A stretch of 64,000 nucleotides of DNA from JAGDMS01 sp050015455 (GCA_050015455.1 JBEKBJ010000004.1:53398-117397); one strand, 5' to 3'; numbered from the stretch's first letter, positions 7,633 to 16,849 are shown. Translations and numbers: made by a program. Notes: generated by a model not told the origin, from the letters alone.

Positions 7633-9087
7633 TCAAAATCGGGATGCCACCACGAGCGGAATCTCCACGAAACCGCATGCAGCCGCATCCCAAGCGAAGG
7701 CTTTGGCTGCGCCCACCACGCTTGCACGCACCGCGAGCACGATGTGCGCCACGTCGGCATAACTGGGCTCTTCCCCGTCGCCGAGCGCCTGCGTCCTGTC
7801 CTCGGCAGAGAAGTAGGCGTCGTGGTCTGGATGCGAGTGGTAGAAGGCGAGCAGCCGCAACTCGCCACGCCCGGCGGCGATCAGAATGGGCGCAGCTTCC
7901 GGCCCCATGTTGTATGCCATCCGCGCGGTGCGTGGAAATTGCACTGGATCTTTGGCGTGGAGTTCATCCTGGATATTTGTGACCGGCACCACTTTTTCGC
8001 GGCCGCCGCACTCCGTAATCATCCCGCAGCATTCGTCCGGATAGGTGGCGCGGGCATGCGTCTCCATCGCCGCGAGAGTTTCCTTGTTGATCGTCAGCGC
8101 CGGAGACTGATGCACCTTTGAACCCATGGTCTGGCGGGCGAGCACGAGGCGGGTCAACACCTCGTTCGTGGGCGTGGCGATTCCGTGCACGCAGCCGCGC
8201 CTCCAGACCTCGCCGTTGATGGCGTCGATTTCTGTACGCCGGCCGCGCTCCAAGTCCTGCAACATGGAGGAACGGTGATCGACGGTCGACGGAATCAGGC
8301 GTCCGTAGAACTCGGCGTGATACTCAGCTGCCGAGCGCCACGGCAGCGCCACGCCCTCGGCCGCAGCGACGGCGTACACCTCGTCGAAAACCGCATCCAT
8401 GATAGCCCGACTGTTCACGTCTTCAGCCAGCGCGCCGTACGTCACGCCCAGCAGGGCGCTGAGCGGATTCAGGGCCGCGTTGTAGAACACCTTGCCCCAC
8501 AGCGCGGCCTTGATGTCGTCGCAATAGGCCGCGGGGATACCCGCCGCGGCAAACCGCTCCGCCCACCGGCGTGCAGCGACTTCAAGGTGTGGACAGGGTC
8601 CGTCCTGCCACACGCCGATGAGTACCGGATCCGCATAGACGGTGACCCGCACGCGTCCCGGAGCAACCACCTCGGCGCCGAAGATCACGCGTGCTGCGAG
8701 CGCGCGTTTCCAGCCGACCTGCGCGGCGATCTTCTCGACGTTGCCCAGGCCGTTCTGCAACGAGATGGCCACGCCATCTCCAACGAGCACGGGCGCGATC
8801 GCCAGCGCGATCGCATCGGTGTCACACGCTTTGGCCGAGACCAGGATAGCATCAAACGGGGTCTTGGCTTGCGTTGCGTCGGTGATCAGCTCGAATCCGG
8901 TGGCGTGATGTTCACCCCAGAGGCCTTCGATATGCAACCCGTTTCTGGCTATGGCGTCGAGATGGCTGGTGCGTCCGAGCAAGGTGACCGGGTAGCCCGC
9001 GCGCCGGAAGAAACAGCCGTACACCGAGCCCAACGCGCCCGCACCGGCAATTAGAATGCGGGAATGCAGCACGGAGTCGCTGACCAT
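7633..9087 (-). CDS. PanE-type ketopantoate reductase fused to a JAMM/MPN+ metalloprotease domain
   Basis: Residues ~1-315 are a 2-dehydropantoate 2-reductase. The Rossmann motif ILIAGAGALGSVYG is near residue 10, and the catalytic Lys region ALWGKVFYNAALNPLSALLG is near 215. PanE makes pantoate for coenzyme A using NADPH. Residues ~325-484 form a JAMM (Mov34/MPN/PAD-1) domain: an upstream Glu in PDECCG and the zinc motif HSHPDHDAYFSAED (HxHx7Sx2D) are complete, so it should be an active Zn isopeptidase or peptidase. An internal ATG at 8127 could start the JAMM part alone (164 aa). I start at ATG 9087; a GTG at 9177 adds 30 residues without similarity. No stop separates the two domains. Confidence 0.78.
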   Translation of the reverse strand: MVSDSVLHSRILIAGAGALGSVYGCFFRRAGYPVTLLGRTSHLDAIARNGLHIEGLWGEHHATGFELITDATQAKTPFDAILVSAKACDTDAIALAIAPVLVGDGVAISLQNGLGNVEKIAAQVGWKRALAARVIFGAEVVAPGRVRVTVYADPVLIGVWQDGPCPHLEVAARRWAERFAAAGIPAAYCDDIKAALWGKVFYNAALNPLSALLGVTYGALAEDVNSRAIMDAVFDEVYAVAAAEGVALPWRSAAEYHAEFYGRLIPSTVDHRSSMLQDLERGRRTEIDAINGEVWRRGCVHGIATPTNEVLTRLVLARQTMGSKVHQSPALTINKETLAAMETHARATYPDECCGMITECGGREKVVPVTNIQDELHAKDPVQFPRTARMAYNMGPEAAPILIAAGRGELRLLAFYHSHPDHDAYFSAEDRTQALGDGEEPSYADVAHIVLAVRASVVGAAKAFAWDAAACGFVEIPLVVASRF

Positions 9088-9384
9088 TGCGTTGTGACCA
9101 ATTAGCAGTGCACTGCATCTGGGTCGAGACGAAAATGCGGTTGGGCTACGACGGGCAAGGGTAAACAGAGGCTGCACGTAAAGGTGACCATGCCGTGGCT
9201 CTCCGGAAACAGAGGATTTTTATTGACAAGCGCCGCTGTGAGTGCAAAAAGGCCCACCCGCGGGGCCGCACCATGCGGTGTTCTTGCGGCGTGTCGATGT
9301 TTAGGTCATGTGAGTGGAGAACGGCGGATGCCGATAGCCAACCTGGCTCCCAAACGAGGGCCGGCGGGAAAGGAGAAGCGTGAA

Positions 9385-9714
9385 ATGAGCAAGAGGCAAA
9401 TAGTCGGGGGGGTGCTGGTCACCTCCTTGTGGCTCACGGCGGGTGCGGGGACCGTGTTCGCAGGGGCCGAAGAAGGAAAGAAGGCTTTCGAAGCGAAGAA
9501 GTGTATTGCCTGCCACAGCCTCGGCTCTGAAAAGGGGGCAATGGCGAAGCTGGGAGGGCCGCTCGATGGCGTCGGGGCCAAGCGTGACGCGGCGTGGCTG
9601 AAGGGGTATTTCGCGGATCCCAAGTCCAAGATTCCGAATTCGAAGATGCCGAAACAGAATCTCACCGAGAAGGATATCGAGGACCTCACGCAGTACATGC
9701 TGAGCCTGAAGTAG
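9385..9714 (+). CDS. Periplasmic monoheme cytochrome c
   Basis: The 109-residue protein has a Sec signal peptide (residues ~1-26, ending FAGA) and one haem site, CIACH, near residue 40. A C-terminal Met in SKMPKQ is the likely sixth haem ligand, and the class I ending DIEDLTQYMLSLK follows. The ATG at 9385 is preceded by AAGGAG. It is likely a small electron carrier for the multiheme membrane proteins encoded next, 151 bp downstream in the same direction. Confidence 0.85.
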   Translation: MSKRQIVGGVLVTSLWLTAGAGTVFAGAEEGKKAFEAKKCIACHSLGSEKGAMAKLGGPLDGVGAKRDAAWLKGYFADPKSKIPNSKMPKQNLTEKDIEDLTQYMLSLK

Positions 9715-9865
9715 TAGGCAGCGGCCGAGGGAGGCACGATAGGACCGACATCCGGTCGTAGTTGCTGAACCGGCCGTTCTTCTCTTTTACGATTTCAAGC
9801 GTAGCTGCGGGGCGGGAAGAGGACCCGCGTGCGAAGATCTACGCCTGTGGAGTAACTGGTAGCGG

Positions 9866-12022
9866 ATGACCGTTAGAGTTGCAGGGTTGGTCGCAGCAAG
9901 TGTTCTAGGTGCGATCCTCCTCTACCGAGGAGCAGGGGCGGACGAGGTGACCAACGAAGCCTGCTGGGCTTGCCACGGGACGGAAGGCTTCGCCGGTCCC
10001 GAAGGTCAGCCGCTATTCGTCAGTGCGGATGTGTTCGTGCGGTCGGTGCATGGCACCCTAGCATGCACCGCCTGCCATGCCGACATCGAGGAGGTGCCGC
10101 ATCCCGAGAAGTTGGCGCCGGTCAATTGCGCTTCATGCCACGATGATACCGGCAAGGAATACGCGACCAGCATCCACGGCGTCAGCCGGGCGATGGGCGC
10201 TTCGGCGGCGGCGACCTGCAAGGATTGCCACGGGCATCACGACATCTTGCCGGTGAAGGACCCGGCCTCCTCGGTGTTCAAGTTGAACCTGCCGCAGACC
10301 TGCGCCAAGTGCCACAGCAATCCCGGCCTGACCCGTGAATACCGGATGAAGTACCCGGAAGCGCCGGGGCAGTACGCCGAGAGCATTCACGGGCGGGCGT
10401 TGTTGAAGATGGGGTTGATCGTCGCGCCCTCCTGCAACGATTGCCACGGCGTCCACACCATCAAGCGCAGCGTCGATCGCAGTTCGCCCATCAACCACGC
10501 CAACATCGCCAAGACCTGCGGCAGATGCCACGTCAGCGTCGAGAAGATTTACGAGCAAAGCATCCACGGCCAACTGCTCACAAGGGGCGATCCGCGCGGG
10601 CCGGTTTGCAGTGATTGCCATTCAGCACACCAGATCGAGTCGCCGGAGGGCGCGCACTTCAAGAAGTTGGTGAGCGATGAACGCTGCGGCGGTTGCCATC
10701 AGGACCGGCTCGCCCATTACCAGGAAACCTACCACGGCAAGGCGATGGCGTTGGGCAAACCCAACGTCGCGCCGGCGGTCGCCGCCTGTTACGATTGCCA
10801 CGGCCACCACGACGTGTTGCCGCCGTCGAACCCGGCCTCGCACCTGTCACAAGCCAACATCGTCACCACCTGCCGGCAATGCCATCCGCAGGCGACGGCG
10901 AGCTTCACCAAGTACCTGCCGCACGCCAATCCCCTGGACACGCAGCATTACCCGGCCTTGCACTGGACCTTTGTGTTCATGACCTCGTTGTTGATTGGGA
11001 CGTTTGGGTTCTTCGGGCTGCACACGGTCTTCTGGTTCTTCCGGTCGGGCTACCTGTACGTGCACGACTCGAAGACGTTCCGGGAGGCGAAGGTCCAGAA
11101 TCAGAGCGGCGACGAGTGGTTCACCCGGTTCCCGCCGGCGGAACGGGTGTTGCACATCATGCTCGTGACCAGCTTCCTGACCTTGGTGCTGACCGGGATG
11201 CCGTTAAAGTTTTATTACACGGATTGGGCCGGGGCGATCTTCGGCCTGCTCGGCGGCGCGGCGGTGGCGCGGACCTTCCATCATTTCGCGGCGTTCATCT
11301 TGTTCCTCTGTTTCACGCTGCACTGCGTTGGAATGGTGCGCGCGCTCTGGGAACGCCGCCAGGAACTCCGTGACCCGCAAACCGGCAAGTTCCATCTGCG
11401 CCGGCTCGGGAGGATCATATTCGGGCCGGACTCGATGCTGTTGACGTTGCAGGACTGGCGCGATTTCGTGGCGCACCAGAAATGGTTCTTCGGCAAAGGG
11501 CCGCCCCCGCAGTTCGACCGGTGGACGTATTGGGAAAAATTCGACTACTTCGGCGTGTTCTGGGGCGTGTTTGTCATCGGCCTGTCCGGGTTGATCATGT
11601 GGTTCCCGGTGTTCTTCACGCGCTTCATGCCGGGCTGGATGATCAACATCGCGCTGGTCGTCCATTCCGATGAGGCGTTGCTGGCGGCGGGATTCATCTT
11701 CACCTTCCACTTCTTCAACACGCATTTTCGCCTGGAAAAATTCCCGATGGACACCGTGATCTTCTCCGGACGCATCTCGAAGACGGAGATGTTGCACGAG
11801 CGCAAACGCTGGTACGACCGGCTGGTCGCCGAGAACCGGCTCGAAGAACACCGCGTCAAGGACGAGTGGGAGAAGTGGAAGAGCATCCACCGCTCGTTCG
11901 GATACGTCTTCTTCAGCCTTGGGGTGATTCTGCTTGTGCTGATCGTGTATGCGATGGCCTCCCGGCTGCACTCCCGCGAGGCTGAACCGAACACCCCGGT
12001 CCGAATGGAACAGCGGCCATGA
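9866..12022 (+). CDS. 11-haem cytochrome c / b-type cytochrome fusion, CbcL-like (copy 1)
   Basis: After a signal/anchor (residues ~1-25) come 11 CXXCH sites (CWACH, CTACH, CASCH, CKDCH, CAKCH, CNDCH, CGRCH, CSDCH, CGGCH, CYDCH, CRQCH) up to residue ~340. Many are paired with extra His in SIHG or GHHD segments that could be distal ligands. From ~367 onward the protein has several membrane spans with conserved His, typical of diheme b-type quinol cytochromes. This layout resembles Geobacter CbcL, a quinol-oxidising inner-membrane protein feeding periplasmic electron carriers during metal respiration. Function here is inferred. Its stop overlaps the ATG of the paralogue downstream (ATGA), implying co-expression and perhaps a heterodimer. 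Confidence 0.82.
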   Translation: MTVRVAGLVAASVLGAILLYRGAGADEVTNEACWACHGTEGFAGPEGQPLFVSADVFVRSVHGTLACTACHADIEEVPHPEKLAPVNCASCHDDTGKEYATSIHGVSRAMGASAAATCKDCHGHHDILPVKDPASSVFKLNLPQTCAKCHSNPGLTREYRMKYPEAPGQYAESIHGRALLKMGLIVAPSCNDCHGVHTIKRSVDRSSPINHANIAKTCGRCHVSVEKIYEQSIHGQLLTRGDPRGPVCSDCHSAHQIESPEGAHFKKLVSDERCGGCHQDRLAHYQETYHGKAMALGKPNVAPAVAACYDCHGHHDVLPPSNPASHLSQANIVTTCRQCHPQATASFTKYLPHANPLDTQHYPALHWTFVFMTSLLIGTFGFFGLHTVFWFFRSGYLYVHDSKTFREAKVQNQSGDEWFTRFPPAERVLHIMLVTSFLTLVLTGMPLKFYYTDWAGAIFGLLGGAAVARTFHHFAAFILFLCFTLHCVGMVRALWERRQELRDPQTGKFHLRRLGRIIFGPDSMLLTLQDWRDFVAHQKWFFGKGPPPQFDRWTYWEKFDYFGVFWGVFVIGLSGLIMWFPVFFTRFMPGWMINIALVVHSDEALLAAGFIFTFHFFNTHFRLEKFPMDTVIFSGRISKTEMLHERKRWYDRLVAENRLEEHRVKDEWEKWKSIHRSFGYVFFSLGVILLVLIVYAMASRLHSREAEPNTPVRMEQRP

Positions 12023-13932
12023 AGACGGCCCGGCTTACGGCGTTGTGGGGCGTGGCGCTGTTGTGCGCGGTGGCGGTGCGGGCCGCCACGATCGAGAACG
12101 CCGATTGTTTCGTCTGTCACTCGGACGAGCAACTGGTCACCACCGACAGCGCCGGCAAGGAGGTCTCGCTCTACGTCGACGAGGCACAATTTGCGGCTTC
12201 GATTCATGCGAAACACTTGTGCACGAGCTGTCACTCCGACATCACCGAGGTGCCCCATCCCGACAACTTCACTGCGAAGCCGGTCTCCTGCGCCCAATGC
12301 CACCGGGTCGAGACCGAGATCTACCGCAACAGCGACCACGGCCGGGCGATCCACCAAGGCGTCCCGGAGGCGGCCTCCTGCAAGGATTGCCACGGCAGCA
12401 ACCATTACCTGCTGAACTATCGCGATCCCAAGTCGCCGGTCTTCCGCGCCAACATTCCCCAGACCTGCGCGCGGTGCCACGCGAACACGGCGGAGATGGA
12501 AAAGTTCAACCTGCGCCAGCGCAGCCCGATCGTCAGCTACGAGAAAAGCGTCCACGGCCTCGCGTTGCTGGAAAAGAAGGAAATGAACGCCGCGGTTTGC
12601 ACCGATTGCCACGGCTCGCACGACCTGCACAAATCGACCAACCCGGTCTCGAAACTCTACTGGCAACACGTGCCGGACACCTGCGGCAAATGTCACGAGA
12701 ACGTCGAGCAGACCTACATGCGCAGCGTCCACGGCAGCGCCGTCAAGCGCGGTGCGCGCGACGCGCCGGTGTGCACCGATTGCCACGGCGAACACACGAT
12801 CGCGGCCGTCAAACTCGCCACCTCTCGCGTCGCCCCGGCCAACATCCCGGAAACCTGCGGCCAATGCCACGCCGCACAACGCATCGTCGCCCAATACCAG
12901 CTGCCGCCGAATGTGTTCACGACGTACGTGCAGAGCTTCCACGGCCTGGCCATGCAAGGCGGCAACGTCACCGCGGCCAGTTGCGCCTCCTGCCACGGCG
13001 TGCACGACATCCTGCCGTCGAGCGATCCGCGTTCCACGATCAACCCGCAGAACCTCCCACAAACCTGCGGCAAGTGTCATCCCGGCATCGGCACGCGGCT
13101 CGGCAAGGAGTTCTTCCGCATCCACGCGCCGCCCGGCGCCGCCGAAGGCAAACCCTGGCTCGTGAACCTGATCACACGAATTTACATCGTGCTCATCGTT
13201 GTGACCATCGGCGGCATGGCGGTCTTCAACACCCTCGACTACCTTCACAAAGCCCGCCGACACATCGCCCACGTCAAACAGTCCGACGGCGAACTCCGTC
13301 TGACCCGGTGGCTGCGTACCCAGCATCTTCTATTGATGGCCACCTTCATCCTGCTGGCGTACACCGGGTTTGCCCACAAGTTCCCGGATGCGATATGGAG
13401 TTGGCCATTTCGGGCGCTCGGGGACTCCGGCAGCGCGGCGCGCGGCCTGATCCATCGCATCGCCGGGTGGACGTTCATCGCTCTGTTCCTTGTTCATGGC
13501 GTGTCGCTCGTGCTGACGCGGAAAGGACGTGATTATCTCCGGGCACTCTGGTTCGCGTGGCACGACCTCGGCGACGCACTCGGCACGTTGGCGTTCAACC
13601 TCGGCTTGCGCCAGACGCCGCCGCCGCATCGCCGCTGGAACTACGCCGAGAAGGCCGAGTATTGGGCGTTGATGTGGGGCTCAGTGGTGATGATCGTGAC
13701 CGGCTTGATGCTGCTGTTCACCGAGACGGTGCTCAGGACGATGCCGAAAGTCTGGTACGACGTGGCGCAGGTTATCCATTATTATGAAGCCGTCCTGGCG
13801 ACGCTGGCGATTGTGGTCTGGCATTTCTACTGGGTCATTCTCGACCCGCACGAGTACCCGATGAACCCGGCGTGGTTGATCGGAAAAAAGCCGGCGCAAG
13901 CGCCGCCCGACTTGGAGAAACAAGGCCGATGA
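12019..13932 (+). CDS. 11-haem cytochrome c / b-type cytochrome fusion, CbcL-like (copy 2)
   Basis: The 637-residue paralogue of the preceding gene also shows a signal peptide (residues ~1-23) and 11 CXXCH sites (CFVCH, CTSCH, CAQCH, CKDCH, CARCH, CTDCH, CGKCH, CTDCH, CGQCH, CASCH, CGKCH) to residue ~355. A membrane b-type cytochrome domain follows from ~385, with HLLLMATFILLAYTGF and further His-bearing helices. It should move electrons between menaquinol and periplasmic acceptors. The 4-bp overlap, equal haem number and different C-terminal tails suggest an old tandem duplication whose products now work together. Confidence 0.82.
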   Translation: MKTARLTALWGVALLCAVAVRAATIENADCFVCHSDEQLVTTDSAGKEVSLYVDEAQFAASIHAKHLCTSCHSDITEVPHPDNFTAKPVSCAQCHRVETEIYRNSDHGRAIHQGVPEAASCKDCHGSNHYLLNYRDPKSPVFRANIPQTCARCHANTAEMEKFNLRQRSPIVSYEKSVHGLALLEKKEMNAAVCTDCHGSHDLHKSTNPVSKLYWQHVPDTCGKCHENVEQTYMRSVHGSAVKRGARDAPVCTDCHGEHTIAAVKLATSRVAPANIPETCGQCHAAQRIVAQYQLPPNVFTTYVQSFHGLAMQGGNVTAASCASCHGVHDILPSSDPRSTINPQNLPQTCGKCHPGIGTRLGKEFFRIHAPPGAAEGKPWLVNLITRIYIVLIVVTIGGMAVFNTLDYLHKARRHIAHVKQSDGELRLTRWLRTQHLLLMATFILLAYTGFAHKFPDAIWSWPFRALGDSGSAARGLIHRIAGWTFIALFLVHGVSLVLTRKGRDYLRALWFAWHDLGDALGTLAFNLGLRQTPPPHRRWNYAEKAEYWALMWGSVVMIVTGLMLLFTETVLRTMPKVWYDVAQVIHYYEAVLATLAIVVWHFYWVILDPHEYPMNPAWLIGKKPAQAPPDLEKQGR

Positions 13933-14374
13933 GAAACATTAGCTGGTGTTCTTGCTCAGCCCGCAGCGACTCGGTCATCGAAGTTGAACTGGCCTATGGC
14001 GCCACGGGAGCTACGTCTCAAACATGAGAAACCGGTTCTTGAAAATTCCCAACGTCTCTCTCAAAGGTCAGAAATCCCCGGACGATCACGTAAGAAGTGT
14101 TACGCATTTGCCCTGGTACAGCCTTCGCATTAGTGGGCTTGCGTGTACTTTCCTCATCTATGAACACCAATCAAGGAAGCGTCTTGGCTTTAGGAAGAGC
14201 GGAAGACCGGCTCGGGATTTGCGCCGAGTGCGCCGTCTGTGTCCGGACGTAGGAGGCAGAACCGTGGATTTGCCTGCGCAGTCTGGACTTATAGCGCTTC
14301 CTTGCCTCGACTTCGCGCCGAGACATCAGAAAACGATGCAGTACGGCAAAGTCCCTGCCGTCTAGGAGGTGCTC
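13933..14374. other. Intergenic region between cytochrome and Hdr genes
   Basis: About 440 bases with no supported gene. It is less G+C-rich in its first half and contains no recognisable transposase, integrase or tRNA. A strong ribosome site, AGGAGG (14365-14370), belongs to hdrC. The promoter of the whole redox cluster should lie here, but I could not assign -35/-10 boxes. Confidence 0.4.
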
Positions 14375-14959
14375 GTGAAGCGCTTGCAGCCGACAGTCCT
14401 TTACGAAAAGTCCTTGGACCTCGATCTCCTCAGAGAGATCAGCCATGTTCCAGGCATCGAGAATGTCAAGCACTGCATCCAGTGCGGCACCTGCAGCGGG
14501 ACGTGCCCGGTCTCGTGGGCCATGGAGGACACTCCACGGAAGGTCTTCGCCTTGGTCCGCGCCGGAATGCGAGATCGCGTAATGGACGGCACAGCCATCT
14601 GGACCTGCGCCTCCTGCTATTACTGCTCCGTGCGCTGCCCGCAGGAAATCCCGATCACCGAGGTGATGTACGCGCTCAAGCGCAGGGCGATCAGGGAGAA
14701 CCGCGAGAAGAGCAGGAACGCCCAGACGCTCTCGCGGGAATTCGTCAAAGTGGTTGGCAAGTATGGCCGCAATCACGAGATTTCCCTGATGGCCAGGTTC
14801 TTGATGCGCACGCGCCCGTTCACCGCGTTCCGAGAAATGCCCATTGGCATGACGCTGCTGAGGCAGGGTCGGCTACCGCTGGCAGGCCACCACATCCGCG
14901 ATATCGAAAGCCTGAGGCGAATCATGGCCAAGGCTGAAGAGCTGGGAGGTACAGAATGA
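14375..14959 (+). CDS. hdrC: Heterodisulfide reductase subunit C (HdrC-like)
   Basis: The 194-residue protein has two [4Fe-4S] motifs, CIQCGTCSGTCP and CASCYYCSVRCP, set in the helical HdrC domain. HdrC passes electrons between HdrA and the catalytic HdrB. I place the start at the GTG at 14375 because AGGAGG sits 5 bases upstream; another GTG two codons earlier lies within that ribosome site. The stop overlaps hdrB by four bases. It is the first gene of the long redox cluster. Confidence 0.87.
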   Translation: MKRLQPTVLYEKSLDLDLLREISHVPGIENVKHCIQCGTCSGTCPVSWAMEDTPRKVFALVRAGMRDRVMDGTAIWTCASCYYCSVRCPQEIPITEVMYALKRRAIRENREKSRNAQTLSREFVKVVGKYGRNHEISLMARFLMRTRPFTAFREMPIGMTLLRQGRLPLAGHHIRDIESLRRIMAKAEELGGTE

Positions 14960-15822
14960 AGTTCGCCTACTACCCTGGATGCTCCCTTCACGCTACGGGG
15001 CGGGCCTATGATGAGTCGATCCGCAGCATCGCGGGTCTCATGAACCTCACGCTGGAGGAGATCGACGACTGGAATTGTTGCGGGGCCACTGCCTACATGA
15101 GCGTGAACGAGATCCTCTCGTTTTCGCTCTCCGCCCGGAACCTCGCCTTGGCCGCTAAGAGGGGCCTGCCGGTAGTCGCTCCATGCAGCGCCTGCTACAC
15201 CAACCTGCGGAAGACCGAGAAGTACCTTGCCGAGACGCCAGACATCAAGCGCAAGGTGAATGAGGCGCTCGCCGCCGGCGGTCTGCGCTACGACGGCGGC
15301 GTCGTCTCCAAGCACTTGCTGCAAGTCGTCGTGGAGGATGTGGGGCTAGACAAGGTGCGCGCGCTGGTGAAGCGGCCGCTCGTCGGGCTGAAGGTTGCTC
15401 CATACTATGGCTGCCAGATCGCGCGGCCTTTCCCTATGGAAGAAAGCGTCGAGAATCCGGTGATGCTCGACCGGCTGCTCGAGGCGCTGGGCGCCGTAGC
15501 GGTCCCCTACGCCATGAAGACTGTCTGCTGCGGCGGGGCACTCATGGGGACGCGGGAGGAAGTGGCCCTGCGCCTGTGTCGCAACCTGCTCCTGTGCGCG
15601 CAGCAGCAGAGCGCCAACTGCATCGCTGTCACCTGCCCGCTCTGTCAGATGAACGTCGATACCTACCAGGGGCGCGTCAATGAAGTTTACGGTACGAGCT
15701 TCAACATACCCGTCGTCTACTTCACGCAGCTGATGGGAGTGGCTTTCGGGGTCGGTGCCGAGGATTTGGGGCTGAATCGCTGCACCGTACCCCCTACGGC
15801 CCTGCTCCCCACGGGAACTTGA
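14956..15822 (+). CDS. hdrB: Heterodisulfide reductase subunit B (HdrB-like)
   Basis: The 288-residue protein has two CCG domains. The first includes CSLHATG, DWNCCGA and CSACYTN; the second YYGCQIA, VCCGGA and CPLCQMN. These Cys sets ligate the two noncubane [4Fe-4S] clusters that cleave CoM-S-S-CoB in methanogens. In bacteria the disulfide substrate is unknown or may be replaced by another thiol/disulfide partner. All cluster Cys are retained, so the site should be functional. It overlaps hdrC (ATGA) and is 10 bp before the HdrA N-half gene. Confidence 0.87.
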   Translation: MKFAYYPGCSLHATGRAYDESIRSIAGLMNLTLEEIDDWNCCGATAYMSVNEILSFSLSARNLALAAKRGLPVVAPCSACYTNLRKTEKYLAETPDIKRKVNEALAAGGLRYDGGVVSKHLLQVVVEDVGLDKVRALVKRPLVGLKVAPYYGCQIARPFPMEESVENPVMLDRLLEALGAVAVPYAMKTVCCGGALMGTREEVALRLCRNLLLCAQQQSANCIAVTCPLCQMNVDTYQGRVNEVYGTSFNIPVVYFTQLMGVAFGVGAEDLGLNRCTVPPTALLPTGT

Positions 15823-15832
15823 GGAGACCAGC

Positions 15833-16795
15833 ATGGCGGCAACAAAGATCGGCGTGTACATCTGCCACTGCGGGACCAATATCTCGGGAAAGGTCGAGGT
15901 CCATGATGTCGTGCACTTTGCCTCTTCGCTGCCGGGGGTGGCGATAGCGCGCGAATACAAGTTCATGTGTTCCGATCCTGGGCAGGGGCTTATCCAACAG
16001 GACATTAAGGATCTGGGTCTTGATCGCGTGGTCGTGGCTTCATGCTCGCCGTTGATGCATGAGCCTACTTTTCGAACTACATGCGAAGCCGCGGGCCTCA
16101 ACCGCTATCTTTTCCAGATGGCCAACATCCGCGAGCACTGCTCCTGGGTGACCATCGATCCGCAAGCGGCGACGCACAAGGCAAAGGCATTGGTCTCCGC
16201 TGCGGTGGCCAAGGCGTCACTGCTTGAGCCCCTCGAGCGCAAGACCGTCGGGGTCACCCAGGCGGCGCTCATCGTGGGCGGCGGCATCGCCGGCATCCAG
16301 GCCGCTATCGACATCGCGGACTCCGGCCGGCAGGTCTATCTCGTCGAGAGGGATCCCTCGGTCGGCGGTCACATGGCCAAGTTCGACAAGACTTTTCCCA
16401 CCCTCGACTGCGCCGCCTGCATCCTGACTCCGAAGATGGTCCAGGTGGGCAAGCATCCGAAGATCAAGCTCATGTCCTCCAGCGAGGTGGAGGAGGTCAC
16501 GGGTTTCGTTGGGAACTTCAAAGTCAAGGTCCGGCACCGGGCGACCTACGTGGACGAGTCGAAGTGCACCGGTTGCGGGCTCTGCTGGGAGTCCTGCCCG
16601 TGCCGCCAGATTCCCTACACCCGCGTGATGCGGAAGGGGAAGCTCATCATTGGCAGAGCAACGGGGACGCGTCCGGGGGCAGCAGTGGCCACCGCCACGG
16701 GCGGAAACGGTGCGGCTGCGTCTGGCGGAAACGGTGCGGCTGCGTCTGGTGGAAACGGCGCGGCTGCGTCCAGGTCCGGCCCGCTGCTGTCCTGA
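15833..16795 (+). CDS. hdrA: HdrA N-terminal half (split HdrA) with GGNGAAAS repeat tail
   Basis: Residues 1-~262 match canonical HdrA: CHCG at 11-14, KFMCSDPGQ, the region to NIREHCSW, the FAD-binding LIVGGGIAGIQAAIDIAD near 145, LDCAACILTPKM near 190 and a ferredoxin-like CTGCGLCWESCPC near 245. Canonical HdrA continues for roughly 400 more residues, but here the protein turns into a Gly/Ala-rich tail with three GGNGAAAS repeats and stops. The missing C-terminal half is found fused to a HoxU/NuoG-like module at 23364-25130. The break lies inside the inserted ferredoxin domain. The FAD that would perform bifurcation sits mainly in this half, so the halves probably reassemble. Confidence 0.82.
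   Translation: MAATKIGVYICHCGTNISGKVEVHDVVHFASSLPGVAIAREYKFMCSDPGQGLIQQDIKDLGLDRVVVASCSPLMHEPTFRTTCEAAGLNRYLFQMANIREHCSWVTIDPQAATHKAKALVSAAVAKASLLEPLERKTVGVTQAALIVGGGIAGIQAAIDIADSGRQVYLVERDPSVGGHMAKFDKTFPTLDCAACILTPKMVQVGKHPKIKLMSSSEVEEVTGFVGNFKVKVRHRATYVDESKCTGCGLCWESCPCRQIPYTRVMRKGKLIIGRATGTRPGAAVATATGGNGAAASGGNGAAASGGNGAAASRSGPLLS
16700..16771 (+). repeat. Three 24-bp tandem repeats at the 3' end of the HdrA N-half gene
   Basis: Units at 16700-16723, 16724-16747 and 16748-16771 each encode GGNGAAAS. The first two are identical and the third differs at a few positions. The repeats are in frame and form a flexible tail. Confidence 0.85.
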
Positions 16796-16849
16796 GGTGG
16801 AAAGGCAATCGTCCGTCCCGTCATGTATCCCGCAGCGAAACGAAAGGTG

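Noticed and set aside
9221..9255. TTGACA at ~9222 as a promoter for the cytochrome c gene
   Set aside because: No acceptable -10 box at 16-18 bases spacing; the nearest A-rich hexamer does not match.
11545..13326. A 593-codon open frame on the minus strand opposite the cytochrome genes
   Set aside because: It lies antisense to two clear multiheme genes, has no recognisable domain, and its repetitive His/Val/Ala composition is what high-GC CXXCH-rich DNA gives in an opposite frame.
11949..13532. A 527-codon plus-strand frame inside the second cytochrome gene
   Set aside because: Arg/Pro-rich shadow of the true frame without domains; the in-phase frame has 11 CXXCH motifs.
9866..13932. The multiheme genes as NrfHA nitrite reductase
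   Set aside because: No CXXCK active-site haem and no NrfA-like fold; each protein instead carries a long b-type membrane domain.
16700..16771. Three regular 24-bp repeats as a possible CRISPR array
   Set aside because: The repeats are directly adjacent with no spacers and are in frame as coding sequence; no cas genes are present.
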